34,395 bases of DNA from a virus. The stretch is from the IMG/VR virus record IMGVR_UViG_3300045977_000472, positions 1 to 34,395 of that record; one strand, given 5' to 3'. The translations under genes were made by a program, and so were the position numbers. The stretch's first letter is position 1. Every line of letters begins with the position of its first letter. The notes under the pieces are model-generated. The model was not told the DNA's origin, did no database searches, and saw only the letters and a program-made list of their open reading frames with translations. This document shows, piece by piece, positions 1-6,909 of this stretch.

Positions 1-541
1 CGCGGTTGTACTGATCCTGATTGGCCGTCAGCGCCCGGCCATAGCGCAGTTCATTCTGTCCCAGGGCGCGCCCGTATGCCGCGCCGTACTCCTGGCTGCC
101 CATCTGCTGGCCGAGGTCCAGCGCCCCGCGCAGGGCCCCGCCACTGAGCAGCCCGCCGCGCGCCGCGGCACTGCCTTCGAGGGCTTGCATCCCCGTCTGG
201 AGGCGGAACTGGAAGCCGGGGTCCTGTTGGAGCGTCGCGGCGGTCGGGGGCACGAAGGTGTACTGCCGCGGATCGAGCCCGCGCGGCGCCTGAAACGGCT
301 GCCCGGGCCCCTGCGTGATCATCTGTTGCAGGCGCGGCAGGGCCCATGCCCCGGCTTCGCGCCACGGCGCCAGGTCGGCGCGCCCTTGCGCCCACATCTC
401 GCGTTGCAGGGCGGTCGCCTCATCGGCGGACTCGGCCTGCATTTTGGCGGCCTTTTTGGCGGCACTCGACTGGATGGCGGAGGTTGCCACCGCACCCGCT
501 ATCGCCACACCGCCGGCTACGGCCGCGGCAAGAAATGACAT
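1..541 (-). CDS. DNA ejection / internal virion protein, N-terminal part (gene crosses the window ends)
   Basis: Reading starts at ATG 541 behind an AAGGAG-type ribosome site and stays open to base 1. It gives 180 complete codons plus one base. The N-terminus is a Gly/Ala-rich hydrophobic stretch (residues 3-22), followed by a helical region with the pattern QREMWAQGRADLAPWREAG. That pattern is typical of small internal virion proteins of P22-like podophages, which leave the capsid with the DNA and help it cross the envelope. The frame continues exactly into the minus-strand frame entering at 34395: the split codon is completed to Ala and followed by FGRQTFVGD. The whole protein would be 636 residues. 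Its start overlaps the end of the upstream cupin gene by 25 bases, so the two are probably translated together. The ejection role is inferred from composition and P22-like gene order, not from a catalytic motif. Confidence 0.8.
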   Translation of the reverse strand, partial: MSFLAAAVAGGVAIAGAVATSAIQSSAAKKAAKMQAESADEATALQREMWAQGRADLAPWREAGAWALPRLQQMITQGPGQPFQAPRGLDPRQYTFVPPTAATLQQDPGFQFRLQTGMQALEGSAAARGGLLSGGALRGALDLGQQMGSQEYGAAYGRALGQNELRYGRALTANQDQYNR

Positions 542-1212
542 CCATCGTCTCCTTTGCGTTCAGGCCAGGGCTCTCCGGCGTCCAGCGCCGTCCGCCACGC
601 CGCATAGGCGGCAAATGAGGGGGCAATGATCTCGGCTTCCAACGCCGCCAGATCCTGGGTGTCGGACGGGTTGGCGTGACAGGTCACCCAGACCGTATCT
701 TCCAGGGCCAGCGCGGCGCGTTTGGCGCCGGCCGGCGACTGGAGCACCTGCGGCGCACGCACCTCCTGGAGCCCCCCGGCCTCGGTATAGAGCCGCAGGG
801 CGCCTTGCAGGAGCACCACCAGGTGCGCCTGCTTGTGGATCTTCCCCACCAGCAGCGATCCCGCCGGAATCTGGATCGCCCGCAAGTACATGCCTGGCGC
901 GAAATAGTGCGTCAGAGGAAACTGCTCGCTATCGCCGTGCACGGCCCGGGGATGCTGCCGGAGCGTGGCTTCAAAGGCCAGGATCTGCTCCCGGCGGGCC
1001 AGGGCGTCCGTGCGGGGCACCAGGGTCGTGAGCATCGTCTGCACCTCGGCAGCCACCGCGGGGGGGATCACGTAGACCTCCGTCGTGTGATAGTCCGGAT
1101 AGCGCGCCAGGAGCCGCGCCTGCACCTGCACACACACGTGAAACAACCGCCGCTCGCGCTCCGCCCGGCTCCACGTCACCAGCGGCCTGACGAGATCCCA
1201 GATACGCACCAT
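517..1212 (-). CDS. Cupin-domain protein in the virion operon
   Basis: 231 residues, ATG 1212, four bases after the coiled-coil gene ends. The second half looks like a single cupin barrel. The stretch IPAGSLLVGKIHKQAHL carries two histidines (H126, H130) like cupin motif 1, and SPAGAKRAALALEDTVWVT with H179 just after it resembles motif 2. The first half is helical and charged. Cupin-like proteins are found in the structural modules of some podophages, but I know of no assigned job for them; metal binding or a fold used purely structurally are both possible. Its place between the coiled-coil protein and the ejection protein, with overlap into the latter, argues for a virion or assembly role. 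The start is reasonably fixed by the neighbour's TGA; GTG 1209 is an alternative. Confidence 0.65.
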   Translation of the reverse strand: MVRIWDLVRPLVTWSRAERERRLFHVCVQVQARLLARYPDYHTTEVYVIPPAVAAEVQTMLTTLVPRTDALARREQILAFEATLRQHPRAVHGDSEQFPLTHYFAPGMYLRAIQIPAGSLLVGKIHKQAHLVVLLQGALRLYTEAGGLQEVRAPQVLQSPAGAKRAALALEDTVWVTCHANPSDTQDLAALEAEIIAPSFAAYAAWRTALDAGEPWPERKGDDGCHFLPRP

Positions 1213-1215
1213 GGC

Positions 1216-1788
1216 TCACGCCGCCAGCGCATTGCGGATCGCGTTCACCCCGGTCGCTAACCCGGCATCATTCGTCTCTAACACGCCTTCCCAGGCACTG
1301 GTGAGATTATCGCGTAAGGCGTCCGCACTCGCCGGGGCGTCGGTCAACGTCGGCAGCGCGGTCACACTCACCACCGCGGGTAAACCCGCCACCACCGCCG
1401 CGCGCCACGCCTCCAGCGCCTGAAGCCGCGTCTCCTGATCGGCCTGGCTCGTCTCCAGCGCGCTGACCGTGCCCTCCAGGGTGGTCACCCGTCCGGTGAG
1501 GGCCTCGACGTCGGCGGCGAGATCGAGGAACGATGCCTGCAACGCCGTCAGTTCCGCCTCCAGGCCCTCCACCGTGGTATTGGTGCTGCCGAGATCGTCT
1601 TCCACCTGGCTGATGTGCCCGGCATTGAGGAGGACGCCGCCGGCTAACTCCGTATTGGTCGCGGCTTCCTGCCCGCCCTGCCGTTCGTACGATTGCTGGA
1701 ACCAGGCCAGCCACGGGCGCGACAGGCGGAGCGTGTCCCGGTCGACCACGGGGGCTTGCAACAGGACCGGGGCCAAGGTGGTGGGCAT
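1216..1788 (-). CDS. Coiled-coil virion protein, possible tail needle or fibre-base analogue
   Basis: 190 residues, ATG 1788 behind AGGAGGTCCCC. The N-terminus carries LSRPWLAWFQQ; an RPW-x-x-WF type motif recurs near the start of phage tail-associated proteins. Residues about 60-125 have heptad spacing (GLEAELTALQASFLDLAADVEALTGRV region), predicting a long, probably trimeric coiled coil. The C-terminus is a short helical domain. In P22 the gene after gene 10 is gene 26, the trimeric coiled-coil needle that plugs the tail, and this gene holds the same position. That role is inferred from position and coiled-coil character only; it could instead anchor a tail fibre. Confidence 0.6.
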   Translation of the reverse strand: MPTTLAPVLLQAPVVDRDTLRLSRPWLAWFQQSYERQGGQEAATNTELAGGVLLNAGHISQVEDDLGSTNTTVEGLEAELTALQASFLDLAADVEALTGRVTTLEGTVSALETSQADQETRLQALEAWRAAVVAGLPAVVSVTALPTLTDAPASADALRDNLTSAWEGVLETNDAGLATGVNAIRNALAA

Positions 1789-1797
1789 GGGGACCTC

Positions 1798-3234
1798 CTA
1801 CGCAATCGATGCGCCGATAAACGCCACAGGCACCGGATCACTCACGGTCACTTCGGCCACGAGCTGCCGCGCCCGCCCTAAGCGCCGCCACTCCACCGTC
1901 CGGCCATACTGCCCCTGGCGGTGCGCCGTGGCCCAGCGGCCATTGTCCCACGTGTGGCCGTTATCGCGGGACAGCCGTAACAGGACCTGCGGGTCCGTCC
2001 CTGGCACCACCCCGCCGTCCAGGCCGATGCCCGTCTCCATGAGCACCCGCAAGCGCTGGAGCGTCAGCCACTCCTGCTCCTGCCGGAGCACCGGGGTGAC
2101 CCGCTGGCGCACCAGCGGGAACGTGTCATCCGTATAGCAGGTCGGGTCCAGGGTGTACAGCGTGCCGTCCTCCCAACTGCCCACCAGATGCTGCCCGAAG
2201 GCAAACGTGTGCAGGTACGGGCGCCACGGATACCACACCGGGTCCGGCTCGGGGAGCCGGAGACTGTTGGCCACCAGCGTCCCGCGCTCACTCCAGTGCT
2301 GCGTCGAGAGATCATACCACCAGGAGGTTTCCAGGTCCGGCACATACAACCCGTACCAGCTATGCCCCTCCTGCGCATACGTCAGGCCAACGGCCTCCGC
2401 CAGGCGCGTCGACTGCGCCAACGCCCACTCCACCGGCGGCGTACTGATCCGCTGCGGCTGATAGCCCTGGGCCTGCACCACGGTGCCGTGCCCGCGCGGG
2501 CTGCTGGTCACCCAGAACACCTGACCCACGAGGGAGCGCGCCACGTACGGTCCGACACTGCCGACTTCCATCAGGCCGCCCGGCAGCCGCTGAAAGGGCG
2601 TGAAGGGATCGCCGGTCGAGTACAGGACTTCCGTCGTCTGCGTGCCAAAGAGCCACAGCTCGCGGTGATCGACCAGCAGCCCGACGAGCGGATCGGCGCG
2701 TGCTTCGGCGGTGGCAAAGGCGAGGCCGTCGATACTCGGGCTATAGAGCTCGCTCCACTGATACTGGCCGGTGCCAGCAATGTCCCAGACGAAGCGTCCG
2801 TCCAGGAAGCCGATGGTCCGTCCCGGGCGGAAATCCGGGTCGGCGTTGGCGCTGAAGGCGTTCGTCGCCAGCGTCAGGCCATACCCCTGGGTGCCGTCCA
2901 CCAGGGCCACCATCAGGCCATTATCGGCCATGGAGACGAGCCCCGCGCGGCTCTGGAGCGTCCCACGCGCCACCAGCGGGCCGGCGCTGGCCAGCTCGTA
3001 TAGCGTGGGACCGGCGACGACGAAGGTGCGCCCGGTGGTGCTGGTATAGAGGCCGCGAATCGGTCCCACGGTCGCGTGTGCCCGCCGCCGTAGGCCGGGA
3101 ATCCCGTACAGGGCCAGCGTCGGGGGACGCACGCCGCTGGCGCAGACCTCGGTGAACAGGTTTATGGTTCTGTCAGGACTGACATCCAGGCTTCTTGAGC
3201 GATAGCCTGGCCCGCAAAACCCCTGGAAGTCCAT
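1798..3234 (-). CDS. Packaged-DNA stabilisation / tail hub protein, P22 gp10-like
   Basis: 478 residues, close to the 472 of P22 gp10. ATG 3234 overlaps the stop of the gp4-like gene (TAATG), so translation is coupled and the longer upstream frame is not needed. The N-terminus (GFCGPGYRSRSLDVSPDRTINLF) matches the usual opening of this family: a short Gly/Tyr run, then an Asn-Leu-Phe strand. The rest is beta-rich with many Trp and Tyr residues and repeating blade-like strands. One SRDNGHTW Asp-box lies near residues 425-432. In P22, gp10 forms the hexameric hub under the portal and gp4 ring and helps close the filled capsid. Position after gp4 and before the coiled-coil gene supports this. 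Confidence 0.83.
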   Translation of the reverse strand: MDFQGFCGPGYRSRSLDVSPDRTINLFTEVCASGVRPPTLALYGIPGLRRRAHATVGPIRGLYTSTTGRTFVVAGPTLYELASAGPLVARGTLQSRAGLVSMADNGLMVALVDGTQGYGLTLATNAFSANADPDFRPGRTIGFLDGRFVWDIAGTGQYQWSELYSPSIDGLAFATAEARADPLVGLLVDHRELWLFGTQTTEVLYSTGDPFTPFQRLPGGLMEVGSVGPYVARSLVGQVFWVTSSPRGHGTVVQAQGYQPQRISTPPVEWALAQSTRLAEAVGLTYAQEGHSWYGLYVPDLETSWWYDLSTQHWSERGTLVANSLRLPEPDPVWYPWRPYLHTFAFGQHLVGSWEDGTLYTLDPTCYTDDTFPLVRQRVTPVLRQEQEWLTLQRLRVLMETGIGLDGGVVPGTDPQVLLRLSRDNGHTWDNGRWATAHRQGQYGRTVEWRRLGRARQLVAEVTVSDPVPVAFIGASIA

Positions 3235-3962
3235 TACCGCCTCCAGACATAGTGCCCGCTCGACGCCTCCCACGCCCCGGCCTGCCGGCCGCTCATCGCC
3301 GGGTCCATCCCCAGGGTGGGCACGACCGTATTGGTGCGCTTGATCGCGGAAAAGGCCTGGGCAAACGCCCCGACGAGGGCGGTGGACGCCTCACGGTCGT
3401 ACTCGGGCGCCAGGTCGAGCGCCAGGCCGAAGCGTAACGCGCGCTCATACCCCGGCGGAAACGTCAGCTCCGTATCGAGTGACGCAAACCGCGTGAGTGG
3501 CACCCACGGGAACAGCCCCAGCGTGTGCGCCTGCTGCGGCACCGGCCACATCCGCAGCTCCCCCAGCGGATACGTCGGGGTGTACTGCCACAGCTGCGGA
3601 TACAGGCTCGTCATGCCCTTCTGCGCTAACGCCTGATACTCCGCCTGGCTGTATGCGGTGAGGGGCCATTCCATATCCGGTTGATCGGTGAGCCGCAGCA
3701 CCACGCCTTCGACCTGGAGCGGGCGCGGGTGCGCAATCATCCCCCCTGGCACGCCCCACGTATAGAGCGCCTGGCCGACGATCAAGGGCACGTCCAGGCG
3801 CTCGATGGCGTAGAGGGTGAGCCGCTCATTGCTCCACGAGTCCACGAGCTGATTCAGCGTCTGCAAGCCGTCAAAGGCTTCCTCGGCGGTCGGCGGCTCG
3901 TTGGACGCCAGGACGCCAAGCAGCCGGAGCGTGCTGGCAATCAGGGCGCGCGCGGTGGTCAC
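3234..3962 (-). CDS. Tail accessory factor, P22 gp4-like head completion protein
   Basis: 242 residues starting at ATG 3962, which overlaps the stop of the small HTH gene (ATGA). The opening ALIASTLRLLGVLASNEPPTAEEAFDGLQTLNQLVDSWSNE is the recognisable signature of the gp4 family: a short helix, a Glu/Pro turn, then a Leu-Asn-x-Leu-x-x-x-Trp helix. In P22, gp4 binds the portal as a 12-membered ring and is the first factor added after packaging. The protein is longer than P22 gp4 (166 residues), as many distant homologues are, with the extra length in a beta-rich region in the middle. P22 gp4 has been reported to have muralytic activity; nothing seen here confirms that for this protein. Confidence 0.83.
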   Translation of the reverse strand: MTTARALIASTLRLLGVLASNEPPTAEEAFDGLQTLNQLVDSWSNERLTLYAIERLDVPLIVGQALYTWGVPGGMIAHPRPLQVEGVVLRLTDQPDMEWPLTAYSQAEYQALAQKGMTSLYPQLWQYTPTYPLGELRMWPVPQQAHTLGLFPWVPLTRFASLDTELTFPPGYERALRFGLALDLAPEYDREASTALVGAFAQAFSAIKRTNTVVPTLGMDPAMSGRQAGAWEASSGHYVWRR

Positions 3963-4270
3963 GGGGCCTCCTCCTCCAGCAAGCGGCGCACCCTGGCGCG
4001 ACTGATCCCCAACGTCTCCGCCATGGCCTGCTGACTCATCCCCTCAGCCTGGAGATCTCGTATCCGCTGCCACTCACTCGGCTGCTCCCGTGTCGGGCCC
4101 GGACGGCGATCCGCCGGCGCCGGGGCCTCCGGCACGGCAGGAAAGGGCCCCGCCCGACTGTCCGCGTGCCCCGGCTCCAAGGCGTCCCACTCGTCGAGCG
4201 TATGGACGATCCGCGCCCGGCCATCCGGCCAGAAACGCCAGGTGGGCAACGTGGACGGGCGCTCAGCCAT
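3959..4270 (-). CDS. Small helix-turn-helix protein inside the head operon
   Basis: 103 residues. ATG 4270 is chosen because GGAGGT lies five bases upstream; the longer frame would run through the 13-bp repeat array and into the coat gene. The N-terminal half is Pro- and Trp-containing and probably loosely folded. The C-terminus (EWQRIRDLQAEGMSQQAMAETLGISRARVRRLLEEE) is a clear resolvase/sigma-type helix-turn-helix. A DNA-binding protein between coat and gp4 is unusual for a P22-type operon. It lies directly downstream of three palindromes that could be its own operator. It could regulate the tail genes or be a structural protein that uses an HTH as an interaction fold. Confidence 0.75.
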   Translation of the reverse strand: MAERPSTLPTWRFWPDGRARIVHTLDEWDALEPGHADSRAGPFPAVPEAPAPADRRPGPTREQPSEWQRIRDLQAEGMSQQAMAETLGISRARVRRLLEEEAP

Positions 4271-4287
4271 CAGACACCTCCCTCTTT

Positions 4288-4336
4288 CGTCGCCCGTGGG
4301 CGTCGCCCGTGGGCGTCGCCCGTGGGCGTCGCCCGT
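4288..4336. repeat. 13-bp tandem repeat with three GC-rich palindromes
   Basis: The unit CGTCGCCCGTGGG occurs three full times from 4288 to 4326, followed by ten more matching bases to 4336. Each unit junction forms the 11-bp palindrome GGGCGTCGCCC (4298-4308, 4311-4321, 4324-4334). The array begins at the coat stop codon and ends 17 bases before the start codon of the HTH gene. It may be an operator array, or a set of short RNA hairpins that protects the coat message or lowers read-through. Confidence 0.9.
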
Positions 4337-5553
4337 CACGCCACGGCTTGCCAGAGCCGGCAGGCCCATTCCGGCCGTGGGACCGATTCGCCATGGAGCA
4401 TTTCGACGCGGGTGATCCATTGATCGGAGAGCGCGGCCCACTGACGCGTCACGCGTAAACTGATGCCGAGCTGGTCATCCGTGGCCCGGCTGGCCTCGGC
4501 GCTCTGGCTCGGCAGATCGAGATCCACCGAGGCCAGCGTAAAGGCATCGCGGTGGAAGGCCAGCCCCTGCACATAGGGCGTGTTGGCCGTGCCGACAAAG
4601 GTGAGCGCGGCGCCATCCACCGGACTGGCCGTGACCGTCTGGTACGGCCCGGTCACGGTGATGGCCGGTTGAATACTGAGCGTCGCGGCGCCGCCGATAT
4701 CGGACGAGGCGTTGGCCGTGGCAACGAACTGTTGCAGCTTGCCCGTCGATTGTTTGGTCTGGGGATTGACGCTGTAGACGTCGTCGATGGTGAACACATC
4801 GCCTTTGCGCACCCGTAATGCCGCCGCGGCCGTCCAGCCATCGGTGAGCAGACTGCTGCCGGTCTGACTGTTGGTATTCACCGCCGGGGCGCCCCCGAGC
4901 GGGCCCACCGTATGCGTCACGATGTTTTGGTCCATCGACCAGCGCCAGCCGCCGGCGAGGCCCATGGTGCCCGTCTCGTACTGGTTGGCAATCTGCTCGG
5001 ACGATTGGAAGAGCCCCTTCAGTTGATCGACCACATCGACCTGTTGCCACGGCCCGATCACCACACTGCGAAAGCGGTCGCGCGGCGCGGCGTTGTCGTC
5101 GAGCCGGGCGCCGGCCTGCAGGAAGGGCAGAAAGTAGTTGGTGGTCGCTTGCGGGATTTCGACGCTATTCCAGACGCTACTGTACAGCTCGCAGACCTTG
5201 CGGTCGACGTCGTTGGCGAGGGTGGCAATGGCCGGCTCGAGGACACGCTGGCTATAGTCGTCGAGGGACAGGGCGCGCTCGGCCGAGGTGAACTGCACGG
5301 GCACCACCGGCTGCCACTGGATGGTGAGCGGCGTCGAGGTCTCGATGTAGTCCTGCGGCGTCACACTCGGGCCATTTTGCACGGTAAAGCGGGCCGGCGC
5401 CCGGATGTTTAGGGTGGCGCCGATTTTGGCGCCGGATTGGGCGAATTGATTATCGTAACTGCGGTTCACCTGGCTCGCCATCTTCAGGTTGTTGCGCAGG
5501 ATCGACAGCGCGCGGCGGGTGACCATCGAGATCGTGAGCAGCGTGTTGGGCAC
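4336..5553 (-). CDS. Major capsid (coat) protein, P22 gp5-like
   Basis: 405 residues; P22 coat has 430. The frame begins with GTG 5553, with a GAGG six bases upstream and a stronger AAGGAGG further out. The N-terminus (a helix with SMVTRRALSILRNNLKMASQVNRSYDNQF, then KIGATLNIRAPARFTVQNG) is the characteristic start of the P22 coat family: an N-arm, then the first strand of the HK97 fold with the IRxPxRF element. It follows scaffold directly. The middle contains Thr/Ser-rich strands (QTGSSLLTDGWTAAAALRVRKGDVFTIDDV) that would correspond to the region of the inserted domain. Expression is probably boosted by the promoter at 6717-6745. It is the most abundant virion protein by family expectation. 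Confidence 0.92.
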   Translation of the reverse strand: MPNTLLTISMVTRRALSILRNNLKMASQVNRSYDNQFAQSGAKIGATLNIRAPARFTVQNGPSVTPQDYIETSTPLTIQWQPVVPVQFTSAERALSLDDYSQRVLEPAIATLANDVDRKVCELYSSVWNSVEIPQATTNYFLPFLQAGARLDDNAAPRDRFRSVVIGPWQQVDVVDQLKGLFQSSEQIANQYETGTMGLAGGWRWSMDQNIVTHTVGPLGGAPAVNTNSQTGSSLLTDGWTAAAALRVRKGDVFTIDDVYSVNPQTKQSTGKLQQFVATANASSDIGGAATLSIQPAITVTGPYQTVTASPVDGAALTFVGTANTPYVQGLAFHRDAFTLASVDLDLPSQSAEASRATDDQLGISLRVTRQWAALSDQWITRVEMLHGESVPRPEWACRLWQAVA

Positions 5554-5574
5554 AATGGGCCTCGCTTTCCTCCT

Positions 5575-6558
5575 TTACCGCGAATCCGGATACATGCGCT
5601 TATAGATCGCATCGTATTCTTTCTGCGACATGGCCATAATTTCCTCCTCGGTCATGTCGTAGAGCGTTCGCGGCCCCGGATTCCCGGCGCCACTGAGCGG
5701 CGTCGGCGGGGCAGGTTTGGGGGTCGGAGGCGTCGGACGGGGACTGGTGCCGTTCGGGGGCGGGCTGAGCCGCATCTCGATCTTGCCGATCTCGCGCGCC
5801 ATGGCCAGCGGGCGCTCGCGCGCCACCTCGTTCAGGCGCGTGATCTCGTCGGGGTGCTGCGCCAGGTAGTAGGCCAGTTCGGCGCCGAGCTCGCTGTCCT
5901 GCACGCAGGCATCCAGCGCCGGAGCGCTATAGATGCCGCTCAAGCGGTCCAGCACGGCATCAAAATCGGCATACTTCTGGCGCGCCGCGGTGGCTTGCTC
6001 CTGCAGGCGGCTCAGGCGCTGCTGCTCGGCCTGCTGCTGGCGGGCGGCCTGCTGCTCCAGGGCCAATTCCTGCTTCAGTTGCGCCTTGTCCCAGTCCCGC
6101 ACGGCTTTGAACCACTCCTGCTGCGAGGGGTAGTCTTCTTCGCGCGGTTCGGGTTGCTGGTGCAGCGGCACCGGGGGCGTCTCGGCAGGCGGTTTCCGGT
6201 AGCCTTGCTCCAGCATGGCGAGCTGGGCCTTCAAGGCGGCGGCGTCGCGGCGGGCCTCTTCCCGATCACGGCGCATGCGAGCGAAACTCCGCTCTTGCTT
6301 GCTCGTCATCGGCTCTGCACGGCTGTCCTCGTCGTGGTCCTCCGGGGGCATAGGGGTCGCGGGAACATCCGGGGCTGATTCGGAGGACTGCCCAGTCTCC
6401 GCAGGAGCGGGCACAGCCGGGGGCGCAGGGGCAGGCGGCGGGGCTGAGGCACCAGGGTCGCCCACCTCACCGGGAGGGGGCGCAGCCGGGTCGGGGGATG
6501 GCTCGGCCACAGTCTGCAGCGTGCCATCAGGGCCGGGTTCGGTGACCGTGATCGGCAT
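5575..6558 (-). CDS. Scaffolding protein, P22 gp8-like
   Basis: 327 residues (P22 gp8: 303). The first 95 residues are Pro-, Ala- and acid-rich and probably unfolded. Then comes a long charged helical part (SFARMRRDREEARRDAAALKAQLAMLEQGY and a Gln-rich coiled coil with QQAARQQQAEQQRL), and a short basic end (DAIYKRMYP). A disordered front, coiled middle and small charged C-terminal helix-loop-helix that binds coat is the plan of P22 scaffold. It directly precedes coat, as in P22. ATG 6558 has AGGAG about 11 bases upstream. Assignment rests on position and architecture; scaffolds diverge too fast for motif recognition. Confidence 0.83.
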   Translation of the reverse strand: MPITVTEPGPDGTLQTVAEPSPDPAAPPPGEVGDPGASAPPPAPAPPAVPAPAETGQSSESAPDVPATPMPPEDHDEDSRAEPMTSKQERSFARMRRDREEARRDAAALKAQLAMLEQGYRKPPAETPPVPLHQQPEPREEDYPSQQEWFKAVRDWDKAQLKQELALEQQAARQQQAEQQRLSRLQEQATAARQKYADFDAVLDRLSGIYSAPALDACVQDSELGAELAYYLAQHPDEITRLNEVARERPLAMAREIGKIEMRLSPPPNGTSPRPTPPTPKPAPPTPLSGAGNPGPRTLYDMTEEEIMAMSQKEYDAIYKRMYPDSR

Positions 6559-6589
6559 AGGATGGGTCGCTCCTATGAGGCGTTGGGGG

Positions 6590-6707
6590 ACTTTCTGCGC
6601 CCTGCCGAGCGCAAAAAAAAGGCAGGCGAAGGTGTCACGTGACCTTCACCTGCCTTGCAAGGCGCGCGCTCAACCGGCGCTAGCTAGGCACCGGGAGCGC
6701 AGAAAGT
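6590..6707. repeat. 11-bp inverted repeat enclosing the terminator
   Basis: ACTTTCTGCGC at 6590-6600 is the exact reverse complement of 6697-6707. In a read-through RNA the 5' end of the leader would pair with the segment just beyond the terminator, closing a roughly 118-base structure around the terminator hairpin. Alternatively the pair could be terminal repeats of a very small insertion; no clear target duplication is seen. Confidence 0.8.
6613..6656 (-). terminator. Strong intrinsic terminator ahead of scaffold
   Basis: On the minus strand a 14-bp stem (6643-6656 with 6619-6632, one G-T type mismatch) with a 10-base loop is followed at once by eight T (6620 to 6613). On the plus strand there is no T run, so it acts in one direction. 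The loop is itself palindromic (TCACGTGA). It lies only about 55-95 bases downstream of the likely start site of the promoter at 6717-6745 and upstream of scaffold and coat, so transcription of the capsid genes must pass it. Confidence 0.85.
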
Positions 6708-6716
6708 TTGCGGCTA

Positions 6717-6745
6717 ATTACACAAGGTTCTCCGGCACTTGTCAA
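6717..6745 (-). promoter_or_regulatory. Sigma70-type promoter for the scaffold/coat genes
   Basis: TTGACA (6745-6740), a 17-base spacer and TGTAAT (6722-6717) make a near-consensus promoter reading toward scaffold. Its -35 box overlaps the stop codon of the Trp-rich microprotein gene. The expected start is near 6710, so the RNA would begin in the left arm of the 11-bp inverted repeat and run straight into the terminator at 6613. Confidence 0.75.
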
Positions 6746-6906
6746 GACCTGGAGCGGTCCGTATACCGCAGAGCGTGCGCCAGTCGGGTCAGCTCGCGAT
6801 CCAGTCGGCCGGCCCGCTGATGCGCCCGGAACCAGCCCCACCAGCCGCCGAGCACCAGGGCGTACCACCCCAGCCACCCCAGCCAGTCCCAGAGCCAGGC
6901 GAGCAT
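6742..6906 (-). CDS. Trp-rich single-span membrane microprotein (54 residues)
   Basis: ATG 6906 begins four bases after the portal stop, with a purine-rich site (GGAGGGCTAGAGG) in the end of the portal gene. The first 26 residues are a membrane segment with nine tryptophans in a W-x-W-x-x-W pattern (MLAWLWDWLGWLGWYALVLG and following WWGWF). The rest is a basic amphipathic helix ending DRSRS. The length, single span and basic tail would fit a small holin-like or membrane-anchoring protein, but no known family is recognised, and its position between portal and scaffold is unusual for a lysis gene. Coupling to portal and the promoter box in its stop codon argue that the frame is real and retained. 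Confidence 0.68.
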   Translation of the reverse strand: MLAWLWDWLGWLGWYALVLGGWWGWFRAHQRAGRLDRELTRLAHALRYTDRSRS

Positions 6907-6909
6907 CCT

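Noticed and set aside
5437-6378. A 313-residue plus-strand frame opposite scaffold
   Set aside because: Arg/Leu/His-rich antisense shadow with no motif; scaffold on the other strand fits length and gene order.
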